Below, one piece after another: positions 52,449 through 62,111 of a stretch of DNA of 64,000 nucleotides. The notes beneath the pieces were generated by a model. That model made no database searches, was not told where the DNA came from, and saw only the letters and a list, made by a program, of their open reading frames with translations. The stretch covers positions 19,198 through 83,197 of the forward strand of contig NZ_MWUE01000015.1 in assembly GCF_002077695.1 (NCBI RefSeq), written 5' to 3'. Numbering within the stretch: position 1 is the stretch's first letter; every line of letters begins with the position of its first letter. Position numbers and translations under genes: made by a program. The DNA is from Pantoea latae (GTDB taxonomy: Bacteria; Pseudomonadota; Gammaproteobacteria; Enterobacterales; Enterobacteriaceae).

Positions 52449-53171
52449 GTGAACGATTTCTATACCGCCGAAGGCGTGATGGATAAACATTCGCTCTGGC
52501 AGCGCTACGTCCCGCTGGTGCGCCACGAAGCATTGCGTCTGCAGGTACGTCTGCCAGCCAGCGTTGAGCTTGACGATCTGCTGCAGGCCGGTGGCATTGG
52601 CTTGCTGAATGCTGTGGAGCGTTACGACGCGCTGCAGGGGACAGCATTCACCACCTACGCCGTGCAGCGCATCCGTGGCGCAATGCTGGATGAGCTTCGC
52701 AGCCGCGACTGGGCGCCGCGCAGCGTGCGCCGCAACGCGCGCGAGGTCGCGGGCGCGATGCATCAGGTCGAACAGATGATGGGACGTGCCGCCACCGAGC
52801 AGGAGGTAGCCGATCGGCTGAATGTTTCGCTAGAAGAGTACCGGCAGATTTTGCTGGATACCAATAACAGCCAGCTCTTTTCCTACGACGAGTATCGGGA
52901 AGAACACGGCGACAGTGCGGAGCTGGTCACGGAAGGGCATGAAGAAGCCAACCCGTTGCATCAGCTGCTGGAAGGGAATCTGCGTGAACGCGTTATCGAC
53001 GCGATCGAAGCCTTACCCGATCGCGAAAAGATGGTGCTGACACTGTACTACCAGGAAGAACTGAACCTGAAAGAGATTGGAGCGGTACTCGACGTGGGTG
53101 AATCACGCGTCAGCCAACTGCACAGTCAGGCGATCAAACGCCTGCGTGCCCGACTTACGGGAGCGCGCTGA
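52449..53171 (+). CDS. fliA: Flagellar sigma factor FliA (sigma-28)
   Basis: This 240-residue sigma factor directs RNA polymerase to late flagellar promoters. EGVMDKHSLWQRYVPLVRHE and LDDLLQAGGIGLLNAVERYD (region 2), and NLKEIGAVLDVGESRVSQLH (region 4) are almost as in E. coli. The start is a GTG at 52449, the same codon position as in E. coli fliA. FlgM should inhibit it until the hook is complete. Confidence 0.97.
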   Translation: MNDFYTAEGVMDKHSLWQRYVPLVRHEALRLQVRLPASVELDDLLQAGGIGLLNAVERYDALQGTAFTTYAVQRIRGAMLDELRSRDWAPRSVRRNAREVAGAMHQVEQMMGRAATEQEVADRLNVSLEEYRQILLDTNNSQLFSYDEYREEHGDSAELVTEGHEEANPLHQLLEGNLRERVIDAIEALPDREKMVLTLYYQEELNLKEIGAVLDVGESRVSQLHSQAIKRLRARLTGAR

Positions 53172-53220
53172 CGGCCTCAGTTCCTGGCGATCTAAAAATA
53201 ATAAAACCGGGGACTCAGCA

Positions 53221-53724
53221 ATGGGAGCCAAATCCAAAGCCAGACCTTTAAGCCGTTATCTTAAAGACTACAAACACAGCCAGAGTCACTGTTCACACTG
53301 CGGCAAAGTTCTTGACCGCATGGCGTTGGTGTTTCGCGGTCAGATCATCAATAAAGAGGCCATTGCGCGCATGGACCAGATGATTGATGAGCAGCTATGG
53401 CTGAAATTACAGCCTGAACTGACCGCGCTGTGCCGTTTCTGTAGTGATATTTTTTGCAATACGCATCCTAATTACTTCGACATTATGGCATTCAAGCAGT
53501 ATCTGTTTGAGCAGACGGAAATGAGCCACAGCACTATCCGCGAATATGTGGTAAGGCTGCGTCGCCTGGACGATATGCTTAAGGCCAAAAATTTCCCGGC
53601 CGACCGCCTGAGCGGCAACAGCTGGCACGAGTGCCTGGAAAACGATCTGCCCGATGCGGGGAATAATAACTACCGCATTGCGCTGCGCAAATATGACCAG
53701 TTTTTGGGGTGGCAGCGCAGCTAG
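53221..53724 (+). CDS. fliZ: Regulator FliZ
   Basis: This 167-residue protein represses sigma-S promoters and supports flagellar expression. SRYLKDYKHSQSHCSHCGKV, FCSDIFCNTHPNYFDIMAFK and MSHSTIREYVVRLRRLDDML are as in E. coli FliZ. It is 49 bases after fliA in the same operon. Confidence 0.95.
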   Translation: MGAKSKARPLSRYLKDYKHSQSHCSHCGKVLDRMALVFRGQIINKEAIARMDQMIDEQLWLKLQPELTALCRFCSDIFCNTHPNYFDIMAFKQYLFEQTEMSHSTIREYVVRLRRLDDMLKAKNFPADRLSGNSWHECLENDLPDAGNNNYRIALRKYDQFLGWQRS

Positions 53725-53748
53725 CGGCCAGAGAACGGACATGCTGAT

Positions 53749-53770
53749 CGTCTCTGCCCAGGCAGAGACG
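53749..53770 (+). terminator. Hairpin after fliZ
   Basis: CGTCTCTGCC-CA-GGCAGAGACG is a perfect stem 25 bases after fliZ. No good T tract follows, so termination may be partial. Confidence 0.5.
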
Positions 53771-53904
53771 CGTCAGACGGCAATTCCTGCTCTGACAGGG
53801 CGGTTATTATCTTCTGACCGTCTCTTTTCCGCGCAATGCCGGATGATCCCGGCAGCAACTTCTGCAACACTGTAAAGATTACTGTGACAGCCCTGGAGGC
53901 CGCC

Positions 53905-54891
53905 TTGTCTTTACACCTTCTTCATCAGTATCCCCGTCTTGAACTGCTCGGCGCGCCGACGCCGCTGGAGCATCTGCCGCGCCTTTCCGACTATGTCGGA
54001 CGCGACATCTTTATAAAACGTGACGATGTCACGCCGATTGCTCTCGGCGGCAACAAGCTGCGCAAGCTGGAGTTTCTGGCAGCGGATGCGCTGCGCGAAG
54101 GCGCCGACGTGCTGCTGACCGCGGGCGCCATTCAGTCCAACCATGTGCGCCAGACCGCCGCCGTCGCCGCTAAGCTCGGCCTGAAGTGCGTCGCGCTGCT
54201 GGAGAACCCAATCGGCACCCAGGCAGAGAACTACCTCAGCAACGGCAACCGGCTGCTGCTGGATCTGTTCGACTGCGAAATCATGCTGGTCGAGGCGCTG
54301 GATAATCCGGCGGCGCAGCTGGCGGCGCAGGCGGAACGCCTCGAAGCGCAGGGCTTTCGTCCCTATATCGTGCCGGTCGGCGGCTCCAACTGGCTGGGCG
54401 CGCTCGGCTATATCGAATGCGCGCAGGAGATCGCCCATCAGAGCGAAGGCGTGGTCGATTACGCCGCGGTGGTGGTGGCCTCCGGCAGCGCCGGCACCCA
54501 TGCCGGGCTGGCGGTGGGGCTGGAGCAGCTGCTGCCGCAAACCGAGGTAATTGGCGTCACCGTGTCGCGCAGGGCGGAACAGCAGCTGGCGGTGGTCGAC
54601 AGCCTGCGTCAGCAGCTGATCGGCAGGCTGGAGCTCACCAGCACCGCGTCCGTCACGCTGTGGGACGACTACTTTGCGCCGCGCTACGGCGAGCCGAACG
54701 AAGAGGGCATGGAGGCGGTGAAACTGCTGGCGCGGCTGGAAGGCATCCTGCTCGATCCGGTCTACACCGGCAAAGCGATGGCGGGGCTGCTGGACGGCAT
54801 CAGCCAGAATCGCTTCCGCCGCGACGGGCCGCTGCTGTTTGTGCATACCGGCGGTGCGCCGGCGTTATTTGCTTATCATCCTTCGGTCTGA
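53905..54891 (+). CDS. dcyD: D-cysteine desulfhydrase DcyD
   Basis: This 328-residue PLP enzyme converts D-cysteine to pyruvate, ammonia and sulphide. PLP lysine is Lys51 in [36 protein letters not shown] and [13 protein letters not shown] follow. The start is taken as TTG at 53905, with GGAGG upstream, because this gives exactly the E. coli length; the ATG at 53836 adds a non-conserved 23-residue start. Confidence 0.93.
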   Translation: MSLHLLHQYPRLELLGAPTPLEHLPRLSDYVGRDIFIKRDDVTPIALGGNKLRKLEFLAADALREGADVLLTAGAIQSNHVRQTAAVAAKLGLKCVALLENPIGTQAENYLSNGNRLLLDLFDCEIMLVEALDNPAAQLAAQAERLEAQGFRPYIVPVGGSNWLGALGYIECAQEIAHQSEGVVDYAAVVVASGSAGTHAGLAVGLEQLLPQTEVIGVTVSRRAEQQLAVVDSLRQQLIGRLELTSTASVTLWDDYFAPRYGEPNEEGMEAVKLLARLEGILLDPVYTGKAMAGLLDGISQNRFRRDGPLLFVHTGGAPALFAYHPSV

Positions 54892-54999
54892 GCAAGCGGA
54901 AAAAAAACGTTTATACTTCGCGAGTTATTCCGCAGGACCAGGCGTCGCGCACGCGCTGCCTGACGACACACACATCACATACTAATAAATGGGGTAATT

Positions 55000-55800
55000 A
55001 TGATTTTTTCTCGTGTTGGTCGCCATCTGGCGATGAGCGTGATGGCGGTGGCGCTGATTGCCGGCGTTAACCTCAAGACGCACGCAGCGGAGAACCTGCT
55101 GGCGCAGGTCAAAGACAAAGGCGAGCTGCGCGTCGGGCTGGAAGGCACCTATCCGCCGTTCAGCTTTCAGGATGAGCGCGGCAAACTCACTGGCTTTGAA
55201 GTGGAGTTTGCTGAGCAGCTGGCGCAGCATCTTGGCGTGAAGGCCAAACTGCAGCCGACCAAATGGGACGGCATGCTGGCGTCGCTCGATTCGAAGCGCA
55301 TCGACGTGGTGATCAATCAGGTGACCATCTCCGACGAGCGCAAGAAAAAATATGACTTCTCTACCCCGTACACTATCTCCGGCGTGCAGGCGCTGACCAT
55401 GAAAGCCAAAGCGGGCACCATCAGCAAGCCGGAAGACCTGGCGGGTAAAAAAGTGGGCGTTGGCCTCGGCTCTAACTACGAGCAGTGGCTGCGCGACAAC
55501 GTAAAAGGCGTTGATATCCGCACCTATGATGACGACCCGACGAAATATCAGGATCTGCGCTCTGGTCGTCTCGACGCGATTCTGGTCGACCGCCTGGCCG
55601 CGCTGGATCTGGTGAAGAAAACCGGCGACACCATGGCCGTAGCGGGCGCGCCGTTCTCGCGTCTGGAGTCAGGCGTTGCGCTGCGTAAAGGCAACGAGGA
55701 TCTGCTTAACGCCATCAATCAGGCGATCGCCGCCATGCAGAAAGATGGTTCGCTGACCAAACTCTCTGAAAAATGGTTCGGCGCGGATGTGACTAAGTAA
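55000..55800 (+). CDS. tcyJ: Cystine-binding protein TcyJ (FliY)
   Basis: This 266-residue periplasmic protein of the cystine ABC importer has a signal peptide (MAVALIAGVNLKTHA, cut before AEN) and the family motifs LRVGLEGTYPPFSFQDERGK, GFEVEFAEQLAQHLGVK and DVVINQVTISDERKKKYDFS. It is same in length as in E. coli. The stop overlaps tcyL by one base. Confidence 0.96.
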   Translation: MIFSRVGRHLAMSVMAVALIAGVNLKTHAAENLLAQVKDKGELRVGLEGTYPPFSFQDERGKLTGFEVEFAEQLAQHLGVKAKLQPTKWDGMLASLDSKRIDVVINQVTISDERKKKYDFSTPYTISGVQALTMKAKAGTISKPEDLAGKKVGVGLGSNYEQWLRDNVKGVDIRTYDDDPTKYQDLRSGRLDAILVDRLAALDLVKKTGDTMAVAGAPFSRLESGVALRKGNEDLLNAINQAIAAMQKDGSLTKLSEKWFGADVTK

Positions 55801-56468
55801 TGCAGGAAAGCCTCAAACTGGTGCTGGATTCAGCACCTTTTTTATTCAAAGGCGCGCTCTTTACGCTGGAGCTGAGCATCGGCGGCATGTTTTTCGGCCT
55901 GCTGCTCGGCTTCGTGCTGGCGCTGATGCGGCTGTCGCACTTCTGGCCGGTCAGCTTGCTGTCGCGCTTCTACGTCTCGGTGTTTCGTGGCACGCCGCTG
56001 ATCGCCCAGCTGTTTATGATCTACTACGGCCTGCCGCAGTTCGGCATCGAGCTTGATCCCATTCCCTCGGCAATGATCGGTCTGTCGCTCAACACCGCTG
56101 CCTACGCCTCGGAGTCGCTGCGCGGCGCCATTGCCGCTATCGAACGCGGGCAGTGGGAAGCGGCGGCGAGCATCGGCATGACGCGCTGGCAGACGCTGCG
56201 TCGGGTGATCCTGCCACAGGCGGCGCGCACCGCACTGCCGCCGCTCGGCAACAGCTTTATCAGCCTGGTGAAGGATACGTCGCTGGCGGCCACGATTCAG
56301 GTGCCGGAGCTGTTCCGTCAGGCGCAGCTGATCACCTCGCGCACGCTGGAGGTCTTCACCATGTATCTGGCGGCGTCGCTGATCTACTGGGTGATGGCGA
56401 CCCTGCTGTCGGCGCTGCAGAACCGGCTGGAAAAACGGGTCAACCGTCAGGATGAGGAGGCGAAATGA
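55800..56468 (+). CDS. tcyL: Cystine ABC transporter permease TcyL
   Basis: This 222-residue permease has about five membrane helices and the conserved EAA loop (GQWEAAASIGMTRWQTLRRV, then ILPQAARTALPPLGN) that contacts the ATPase. It overlaps tcyJ by 1 and tcyN by 4 bases. Confidence 0.95.
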   Translation: MQESLKLVLDSAPFLFKGALFTLELSIGGMFFGLLLGFVLALMRLSHFWPVSLLSRFYVSVFRGTPLIAQLFMIYYGLPQFGIELDPIPSAMIGLSLNTAAYASESLRGAIAAIERGQWEAAASIGMTRWQTLRRVILPQAARTALPPLGNSFISLVKDTSLAATIQVPELFRQAQLITSRTLEVFTMYLAASLIYWVMATLLSALQNRLEKRVNRQDEEAK

Positions 56469-57217
56469 GCGCCATCGAAATCAGCAAACTGGTGAAGACC
56501 TTTAACGGCCAGACGGTGCTGCACGGCATCGATCTTGAGGTGGCGTCGGGCGAAGTGGTAGCGATTATCGGCCCAAGCGGATCGGGCAAAACCACGCTGC
56601 TGCGCTGTATCAACCTGCTGGAGACGCCGGACAGCGGCACCATCAAGGTTGGCGACATCGCCATCGACGCCAGGCTGGCGCAGACGAAGCAGAAAGAGCA
56701 GGTGCGCAGGCTGCGCCAGCAGGTCGGCTTTGTGTTCCAGAACTTCAATCTGTTTCCCCATCGTTCGGTGCTGGAAAACATCATTGAAGGGCCAGTGATC
56801 GTCAAAGGCGAAGCGAAAGGGGAAGCGGAGGCGCGCGCCCGCGCGCTGCTGGAAAAAGTGGGCCTGCAGGGCAAAGAGAGCAGCTTCCCGCGGCGTCTCT
56901 CCGGCGGTCAGCAGCAGCGCGTCGCCATTGCCCGCGCGCTGGCGATGCGACCGCAGGTGATCCTGTTCGACGAGCCGACCTCGGCGCTCGATCCCGAGCT
57001 GGTGGGCGAGGTGCTCAACACCATTCGCGCGCTGGCGCAGGAGAAGCGCACCATGGTGATCGTCACCCATGAGATGAGCTTTGCCCGCGACGTCGCGGAC
57101 CGGGCGATTTTTATGGATCAGGGCCGCATTGTTGAGCAGGGCGCGGCAAAAGCGCTGTTCAGCAATCCGCAGCAGGCGCGCACCCGTCAGTTTCTCGACA
57201 AATTCCTTAATCAGTAA
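56465..57217 (+). CDS. tcyN: Cystine ABC transporter ATPase TcyN
   Basis: This 250-residue ABC ATPase has Walker A (IIGPSGSGKTTLL), signature LSGGQQQR, Walker B (VILFDEPTSAL) and switch His in IVTHEM. It powers the TcyJLN cystine importer. Confidence 0.96.
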   Translation: MSAIEISKLVKTFNGQTVLHGIDLEVASGEVVAIIGPSGSGKTTLLRCINLLETPDSGTIKVGDIAIDARLAQTKQKEQVRRLRQQVGFVFQNFNLFPHRSVLENIIEGPVIVKGEAKGEAEARARALLEKVGLQGKESSFPRRLSGGQQQRVAIARALAMRPQVILFDEPTSALDPELVGEVLNTIRALAQEKRTMVIVTHEMSFARDVADRAIFMDQGRIVEQGAAKALFSNPQQARTRQFLDKFLNQ

Positions 57218-57218
57218 C

Positions 57219-57245
57219 CCTACGCCTCTTCGGAGGCGTATTTAT
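57219..57245 (+). terminator. Terminator after tcyN
   Basis: TACGCCTC-TTCG-GAGGCGTA followed by TTTATTTTT ends the dcyD-tcyJLN unit. The rest of 57246-57627 is A+T-rich with no gene that I can support; it should hold the next promoter. Confidence 0.9.
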
Positions 57246-57627
57246 TTTTCCGCTATCACATCTTTTATAATTCCCTTAAACCATTTGGTGCAAAGTATTT
57301 CATTATTATTGCGTTAAAACACCCATATATGGTTTCTCTTCATCAGGTTTACTCCTATTTAGCGTCGCGGCAAAGCATAGCGATATTTCGCTGCGATTGC
57401 CGCTTAGTGGTTAACAGCTAACTGAAAAAGCGTGACCAGCGCGAATTGTAAAGAAAAAGCGAAACGAGTAAAGCATTGTTAATTCAGGTCCAGCGCAAAA
57501 CTTTTAAGACTTTCGCTAGAGTCAGCGGCAATGGGATAGAGAATAATCCCCAGACAATCCTAAAAGCTATATTCCCATATTCTCTTTTCTCTTTTTAATT
57601 TCTGACCTACACAGCAGGAGTCGAATC

Positions 57628-58710
57628 ATGAGCCAAAATAAGTCAGATGAAATAGCCTGGGTGAATACCCTGAAAGGCGCCTGTATATTGCTGGTGGTGC
57701 TCTACCATACGGTGCTGCCTGGCTTTGAAGGCACGCTTCGCTATCTCTCAGCGGGCTGGATCCCGGCGGAGATGTGGGTTCAGTTCAATACGGTGCTGTC
57801 GCCGTTGCGTATGCCCGCCTTCTTTTTCGTTTCCGGTTTGCTGGCCACCAATGGCATTCTCAATCGCCCGTGGAAACAGGTGTTTACCAGCCGTATCACC
57901 AATCTGTTTTATCTCTACATTTTGTGGGGCTTTATTCAGTGGTGGTCGATTGTCGGCATCTCTACGGAAATTACCGGCCAGCGGATATCGCAAAACCTCA
58001 ACGCCGCCTATGCCGGTTCGCTGTTTGAATTTCTCAAGCTGACCTTTATGGCGATGAGCACCTCCTGGTATCTCTACGGGCTGGGCATCTATTTCCTCTG
58101 CGCCAAGATCTTTCGCCAGCATAAAGTGGCCCTGCTGGCGGTTGCCGTGCTGCTCAATTATCTGGCGGTAGAGAAAATTATTCCCTTCTGGGGGCCGCAG
58201 AGCGTGGCGCAATATTTCCTGTTCTTCCTGCTGGGCGTATTCTGGAGCCCGCTGATGCTGCGCCTGAGTGAATGGCGCCGTGAAAACTGGACGCCCTGGG
58301 CGATACTGGCGGCGCTCGCCGGCGTCCATGTTATCTTCGGCCTCGATAAAAGCCTGTTTATGTGCATTATCGCGGTGCTGGTCAGCGTGGCGGCCTGCCG
58401 CTGGCTGAATCAGCATTTCAGCATGACCTACATGAACTGGATCGGGCGCAACACGCTGCAAATCTATGTGATCCACCGCATCTTTATCGAGTTCTTCGGC
58501 ATGTCGGCGATCCTGTTCGCCCAGCGTCACCACCTGTTCGAGCACGCCTGGTTTTCTTTTCTCTGGGCCTGTCTCTATCCGCTGGCGATTGTCGGCCTCT
58601 GCTCGCTCTGCTCGGTGGCGGTGTGGTCGCTCACTAATCGCGGTCTCGGCCAGTCGCTGTTTATCTTCCCGACGCTGATCGGGCTGAAACGCCGTCGCGC
58701 CGCCGCCTGA
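57628..58710 (+). CDS. Acyltransferase-3 family membrane protein
   Basis: This 360-residue inner-membrane protein has about ten hydrophobic segments. WVNTLKGACILLVVLYHTVL at residues 11-30 holds the family's His, and RMPAFFFVSGLLATNG follows. Such proteins transfer acyl groups (acetyl or succinyl) to periplasmic or surface glycans. AGGAG lies before the ATG. It is a single gene with a terminator just after it. The substrate is unknown. Confidence 0.83.
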   Translation: MSQNKSDEIAWVNTLKGACILLVVLYHTVLPGFEGTLRYLSAGWIPAEMWVQFNTVLSPLRMPAFFFVSGLLATNGILNRPWKQVFTSRITNLFYLYILWGFIQWWSIVGISTEITGQRISQNLNAAYAGSLFEFLKLTFMAMSTSWYLYGLGIYFLCAKIFRQHKVALLAVAVLLNYLAVEKIIPFWGPQSVAQYFLFFLLGVFWSPLMLRLSEWRRENWTPWAILAALAGVHVIFGLDKSLFMCIIAVLVSVAACRWLNQHFSMTYMNWIGRNTLQIYVIHRIFIEFFGMSAILFAQRHHLFEHAWFSFLWACLYPLAIVGLCSLCSVAVWSLTNRGLGQSLFIFPTLIGLKRRRAAA

Positions 58711-58742
58711 ATAAAAAAAGCCCCGCGCAGGCGGGGCTGAGT
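58711..58742. terminator. Bidirectional terminator
   Basis: AGCCCCGC-GCA-GGCGGGGCT with an A tract upstream lies between the acyltransferase gene and the convergent msrA. Confidence 0.85.
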
Positions 58743-58756
58743 CGATCAGGCGGAGG

Positions 58757-59290
58757 TTAGCTCTTCACCCGGTTAGCGAAGCTTTTGCGCAGCTTCTGCA
58801 GTTTCGGCGGGATCACCGCCATGCAGTAGCCGTTGCGCTGGCCGGCACCGTCCCAGTAATCCTGATGATAGGCCTCGGCGGGATACCACTCTTTAAGCGG
58901 CTCGATGGTGGTGACCACCGGGTCCTGATGATCCTGCTGCGCGCGTGCGATGGCGGCGACCGCTTCCGCTTCCTGCTCCGGCGTGGCCGGGAAGATGGCG
59001 GAGCGATACTGGGTGCCGATATCGTTGCCCTGGCGGTTAAGCTGCGTAGGATCGTGGGTGGCGAAGCTGATATCCAGCAGGTCGCCATAGCTGACTTTCT
59101 CGGGATCGAATCCCACGCGAATCGCTTCTGCATGACCGGTCGCGCCGCTGCACACCTGCTCATAGGTCGGGTTGGGGCGCGCGCCGCCGGTATAGCCGCT
59201 TTCAACCGACTCCACGCCGATCACATCTTTAAAAACCGCTTCGGTACACCAGAAACAGCCGCCTGCGATCACTGCGTATTCGATTGCCAT
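58757..59290 (-). CDS. msrA: Peptide methionine-(S)-sulfoxide reductase MsrA
   Basis: This 177-residue enzyme repairs oxidised methionine. The catalytic motif GCFWC lies at residues 11-15 (nucleophile Cys12), with [20 protein letters not shown] and [11 protein letters not shown] following. It is shorter at the N-terminus than E. coli MsrA (212), being the compact type; a resolving Cys lies in NGYC. Confidence 0.94.
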   Translation of the reverse strand: MAIEYAVIAGGCFWCTEAVFKDVIGVESVESGYTGGARPNPTYEQVCSGATGHAEAIRVGFDPEKVSYGDLLDISFATHDPTQLNRQGNDIGTQYRSAIFPATPEQEAEAVAAIARAQQDHQDPVVTTIEPLKEWYPAEAYHQDYWDGAGQRNGYCMAVIPPKLQKLRKSFANRVKS

Positions 59291-59382
59291 AATGCTTAAC
59301 TCCTGTCGAGGTCGAGAAAGAGAGAGTAGGGACGGCGGCGCGCCTTTTCAAGCCGCAGCGGGCGAGAATCCTCAGCGCGCGG

Positions 59383-59949
59383 CTAAATCAGCATCTCAGG
59401 TTTAAACTGGCCGCTGCGATCCAGTACGCGATCGCCCATGATGGTGAAGCGTCCCTCGCCGGTATAGTGCAGCGTCGGGGGAAACTCCGGCTCGTCGGCC
59501 ACGTGCGCCTTCACAATCTCGAAGATAAACAGGTTGTAGTTGTCCACCATCGAGTCGTCATAGAGCTGACACTCAAAGCTGGCGAAACACTCGCCGATCA
59601 GCGGGGCGTTAACCACGCTGGCGGGTTCGGCGGTGAGATCGAAGGCGTCGAACTTATCCAGCTTGTCGCCGTGGCTGTTGCCGATGGCGACCACCTTGTC
59701 GATCAGATCTGCTGAAGGGACGTTAAGCACGCACTGCCCGCTGTCGCGGATCAGCGCATGGCTGTGATTCATGCTGGAGATCATGCAGCCGACCAGCGAC
59801 GGTGAGAACTCCAGCACCGTATGCCAGCCGAGCGTCATAATGTCGCTGTGCGCCTCAAACTGCGAGCTGAGCAGCAGCACCGGGCCAGGCTCGAGATATT
59901 TACGCGCCTTGCTGACCGGAAAGGCGGTTTTGTGCAGACGGTGACTCAT
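59383..59949 (-). CDS. Flavin reductase-like FMN-binding protein
   Basis: This 188-residue protein has the split-barrel flavin reductase fold: VLLLSSQFEAHSDIMTLGWH, VGCMISSMNHSHALIRDSGQ, CVLNVPSADLIDKVVAIGNS. It may reduce FMN or FAD with NAD(P)H. It lies next to the Rieske oxygenase pair and could serve it, but that is an inference from position. Confidence 0.8.
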   Translation of the reverse strand: MSHRLHKTAFPVSKARKYLEPGPVLLLSSQFEAHSDIMTLGWHTVLEFSPSLVGCMISSMNHSHALIRDSGQCVLNVPSADLIDKVVAIGNSHGDKLDKFDAFDLTAEPASVVNAPLIGECFASFECQLYDDSMVDNYNLFIFEIVKAHVADEPEFPPTLHYTGEGRFTIMGDRVLDRSGQFKPEMLI

Positions 59950-59990
59950 GGCATCTCCTTGTGTCGGGGCGATGCCTTTAAGTGTAGAAG

Positions 59991-60956
59991 CTACAGGTCG
60001 ATCACCAGCGCTTTACTGCGGCTGCGCGAGCAGCAGAGCGCGATTTGTTGATGCGACGCAGATTTTTCCGCCTCCGACTGCACGGTGTCGCGGTGATCCG
60101 CTTCGCCCGAGAGCACCGGTGTCAGACAGGCGCCGCACAGGCCCATTTCGCAGGAGAGCGGCACGTCGACGCCGTTGTCCAGCAGCACGCGGGCGATGGT
60201 TTTGTCCGCCGGCACCGGCCAGCTGGCGCCAGAGGAGGCAAGCGTGACGACAAAACTTTCGTCGCGGCCCGGCGCGGGCAGCGGCGCGGCGGCGGCGAAG
60301 GCCTCGGTGTGGATGCGATCCGCCAGCCAGCCCAGCGTCTGCGCCTGCTGCTGCAGGTGCGTCATAAAGCCGTGCGGGCCGCAGAGATAGAGACGCGCGT
60401 CGGGCTCGGGCGCGCGCAGCGCCTCGGGCAGCGCGTGACGCGGGCTGTGACCCTCGTCACTGCAGAGGATCTCGCCATAGCCGTGCCGGAACGGCTGCAG
60501 CAGTTGGCGCGCAAAGGCCGCGTCCTGACGCTGCTTCACATAATAGTGCAGCGAAAAGGCGACGCCGTCCTTTTCCAGCTGCTGCGCCATCGCCAGCAGC
60601 GGCGTCAGGCCGATGCCCGCCGCGATAAGCACCACGCGGCTGGCTGCCACCAGCGGGAACAGGTTGCGCGGGTGGGAGATGGTCAGCCGCTGGCCGAGGC
60701 GCAGCTGCTGATGAATATAGCGCGAGCCGCCGCGCGATTCGGCGGCCAGCCCGACGCCAATCAGGTAGCGATCCTGGCGCGCCGGGGATCCGGTCAGCGA
60801 ATATTGCCGCGTCAGCCCGTTGCCGAGCTGCACGTCGATATGCGCGCCCGCTTCCCAGCGCGGCAGGGGTTCGCCATCCTCGCGCACCAGACTCAGCGCG
60901 ATGGCGTGGCGTCCCTGACGCGACAGCCCGTCGACGACAACCGTAATCGTGCTCAT
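59991..60956 (-). CDS. Rieske oxygenase reductase (VanB-like)
   Basis: This 321-residue electron-transfer protein has an FMN/NAD reductase part (RQYSLTGSPARQDRYLIGVG, VLIAAGIGLTPLLAMAQQL) and a C-terminal [2Fe-2S] domain with CEMGLCGAC (C-x4-C-x2-C) and a fourth Cys in IALCCSRS. It passes electrons from NAD(P)H to the oxygenase encoded 11 bases upstream. Confidence 0.9.
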   Translation of the reverse strand: MSTITVVVDGLSRQGRHAIALSLVREDGEPLPRWEAGAHIDVQLGNGLTRQYSLTGSPARQDRYLIGVGLAAESRGGSRYIHQQLRLGQRLTISHPRNLFPLVAASRVVLIAAGIGLTPLLAMAQQLEKDGVAFSLHYYVKQRQDAAFARQLLQPFRHGYGEILCSDEGHSPRHALPEALRAPEPDARLYLCGPHGFMTHLQQQAQTLGWLADRIHTEAFAAAAPLPAPGRDESFVVTLASSGASWPVPADKTIARVLLDNGVDVPLSCEMGLCGACLTPVLSGEADHRDTVQSEAEKSASHQQIALCCSRSRSKALVIDL

Positions 60957-60967
60957 CTGTTGCTCTC

Positions 60968-61999
60968 CTAAACCAGGAAAAAGTCGCCGTAGCCCCTTTT
61001 TTTCAGGCCGCGACGGTAGGCGATAGAGCTGCGGTCGGCGGGAATATGCGCCTCCAGCGTCAGATCGAGCGGCAGGCGCTCCGGCATCTGCGTCTCGACC
61101 ATCAGCCTGTCCTCTTCAAAGACGCGGTGGTTGAAGGCGTGCACCTCCTCAACCGGAATATGCAGATCGAAGTTTCGCGCGATGGGCGCGAACATGCGCG
61201 TTTTGCGTGCCGAGACCGGCGAGGCGGCATTCATAATCACCAGCCGCGCCGCGTCGGGGAAATGCACCGTCAGGGTGGCGGTAAAGGGCAGATGCATCTC
61301 AAAATGGCGCAGCCACTGAAAGCCTTCTGGCGCCTGCTGCTCCGAGTTCGCCGCAAAGTTAGAGACGGAACTCCAGTAATCCACCGCAAAGCCATACTCG
61401 GTTTCGATCGGGGAGTAGGGCGGCACCTCCTGATTGTCGGGGTCGGCAAAGGTTTCGCTGTGCACCCAGGCGAAATGCGCCACGTCGAGAAAGCCTTCTA
61501 CCTGGCGACCGGCAAAGCCAGCGACGTCAAAAGGCGGGCAGGTGATCTGCTGAAACCCGGCGTCCTGCCAGTGCGGCATGGTCGGCAGCGCGGCGGGACG
61601 CTCCGCATCCGGCGCCAGGCAGACCCAGACCAGACCAAAGCGCTCCTCGACCGGGAAAGCGGTGAGGTTGAGCTTGGCGGGCACCGGCTGGTTAGGGCTG
61701 GAGGGAATGCGGTTGCAGCGGCCCTCCTCGCCAAAGCGCAGCCCGTGATAGGGGCAGATAATGCCGTGCTCGTCGTGAAAGCCCAGCGTCAGCGGCACGC
61801 CGCGATGTGGGCAGACATCTTTCGCCGCGACTATCTGCCCATTTATGCGGTAGAGCACCAGCTGCTCGTCGAGCAGCACCGCTTTGGTGGGCGCCGGGCC
61901 GACATCGCAGACGCGCGCGACCGGATGCCAGCAGCGCGCCAGCCGCAGCCAGTCATCGGGTTCAAAGGTACAGTGGGCCGGAGGCGCAGGTTGATTCAT
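60968..61999 (-). CDS. Rieske non-heme iron oxygenase (VanA-like)
   Basis: This 343-residue terminal oxygenase has the Rieske centre CPHRGVPL ... CPYHGLRF and the mononuclear iron site DVAHFAWVH (D-x2-H-x4-H). It should demethylate or hydroxylate an aromatic or small organic substrate, with the VanB-like partner. The ATG at 61999 has GAAGGG 8 bases upstream; GTG at 62008 adds three residues. Divergent from the LysR gene. Confidence 0.9.
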   Translation of the reverse strand: MNQPAPPAHCTFEPDDWLRLARCWHPVARVCDVGPAPTKAVLLDEQLVLYRINGQIVAAKDVCPHRGVPLTLGFHDEHGIICPYHGLRFGEEGRCNRIPSSPNQPVPAKLNLTAFPVEERFGLVWVCLAPDAERPAALPTMPHWQDAGFQQITCPPFDVAGFAGRQVEGFLDVAHFAWVHSETFADPDNQEVPPYSPIETEYGFAVDYWSSVSNFAANSEQQAPEGFQWLRHFEMHLPFTATLTVHFPDAARLVIMNAASPVSARKTRMFAPIARNFDLHIPVEEVHAFNHRVFEEDRLMVETQMPERLPLDLTLEAHIPADRSSIAYRRGLKKRGYGDFFLV

Positions 62000-62111
62000 A
62001 GCGGTCACCCTTCAGGGGATAAACAGGATAAGAACAGTGTGGACAAAAAGGAGTGCGGCGATCCATCATCGTTTTTTCAGCAACGTGTTGCGATAAACAG
62101 TACAGGTCCCG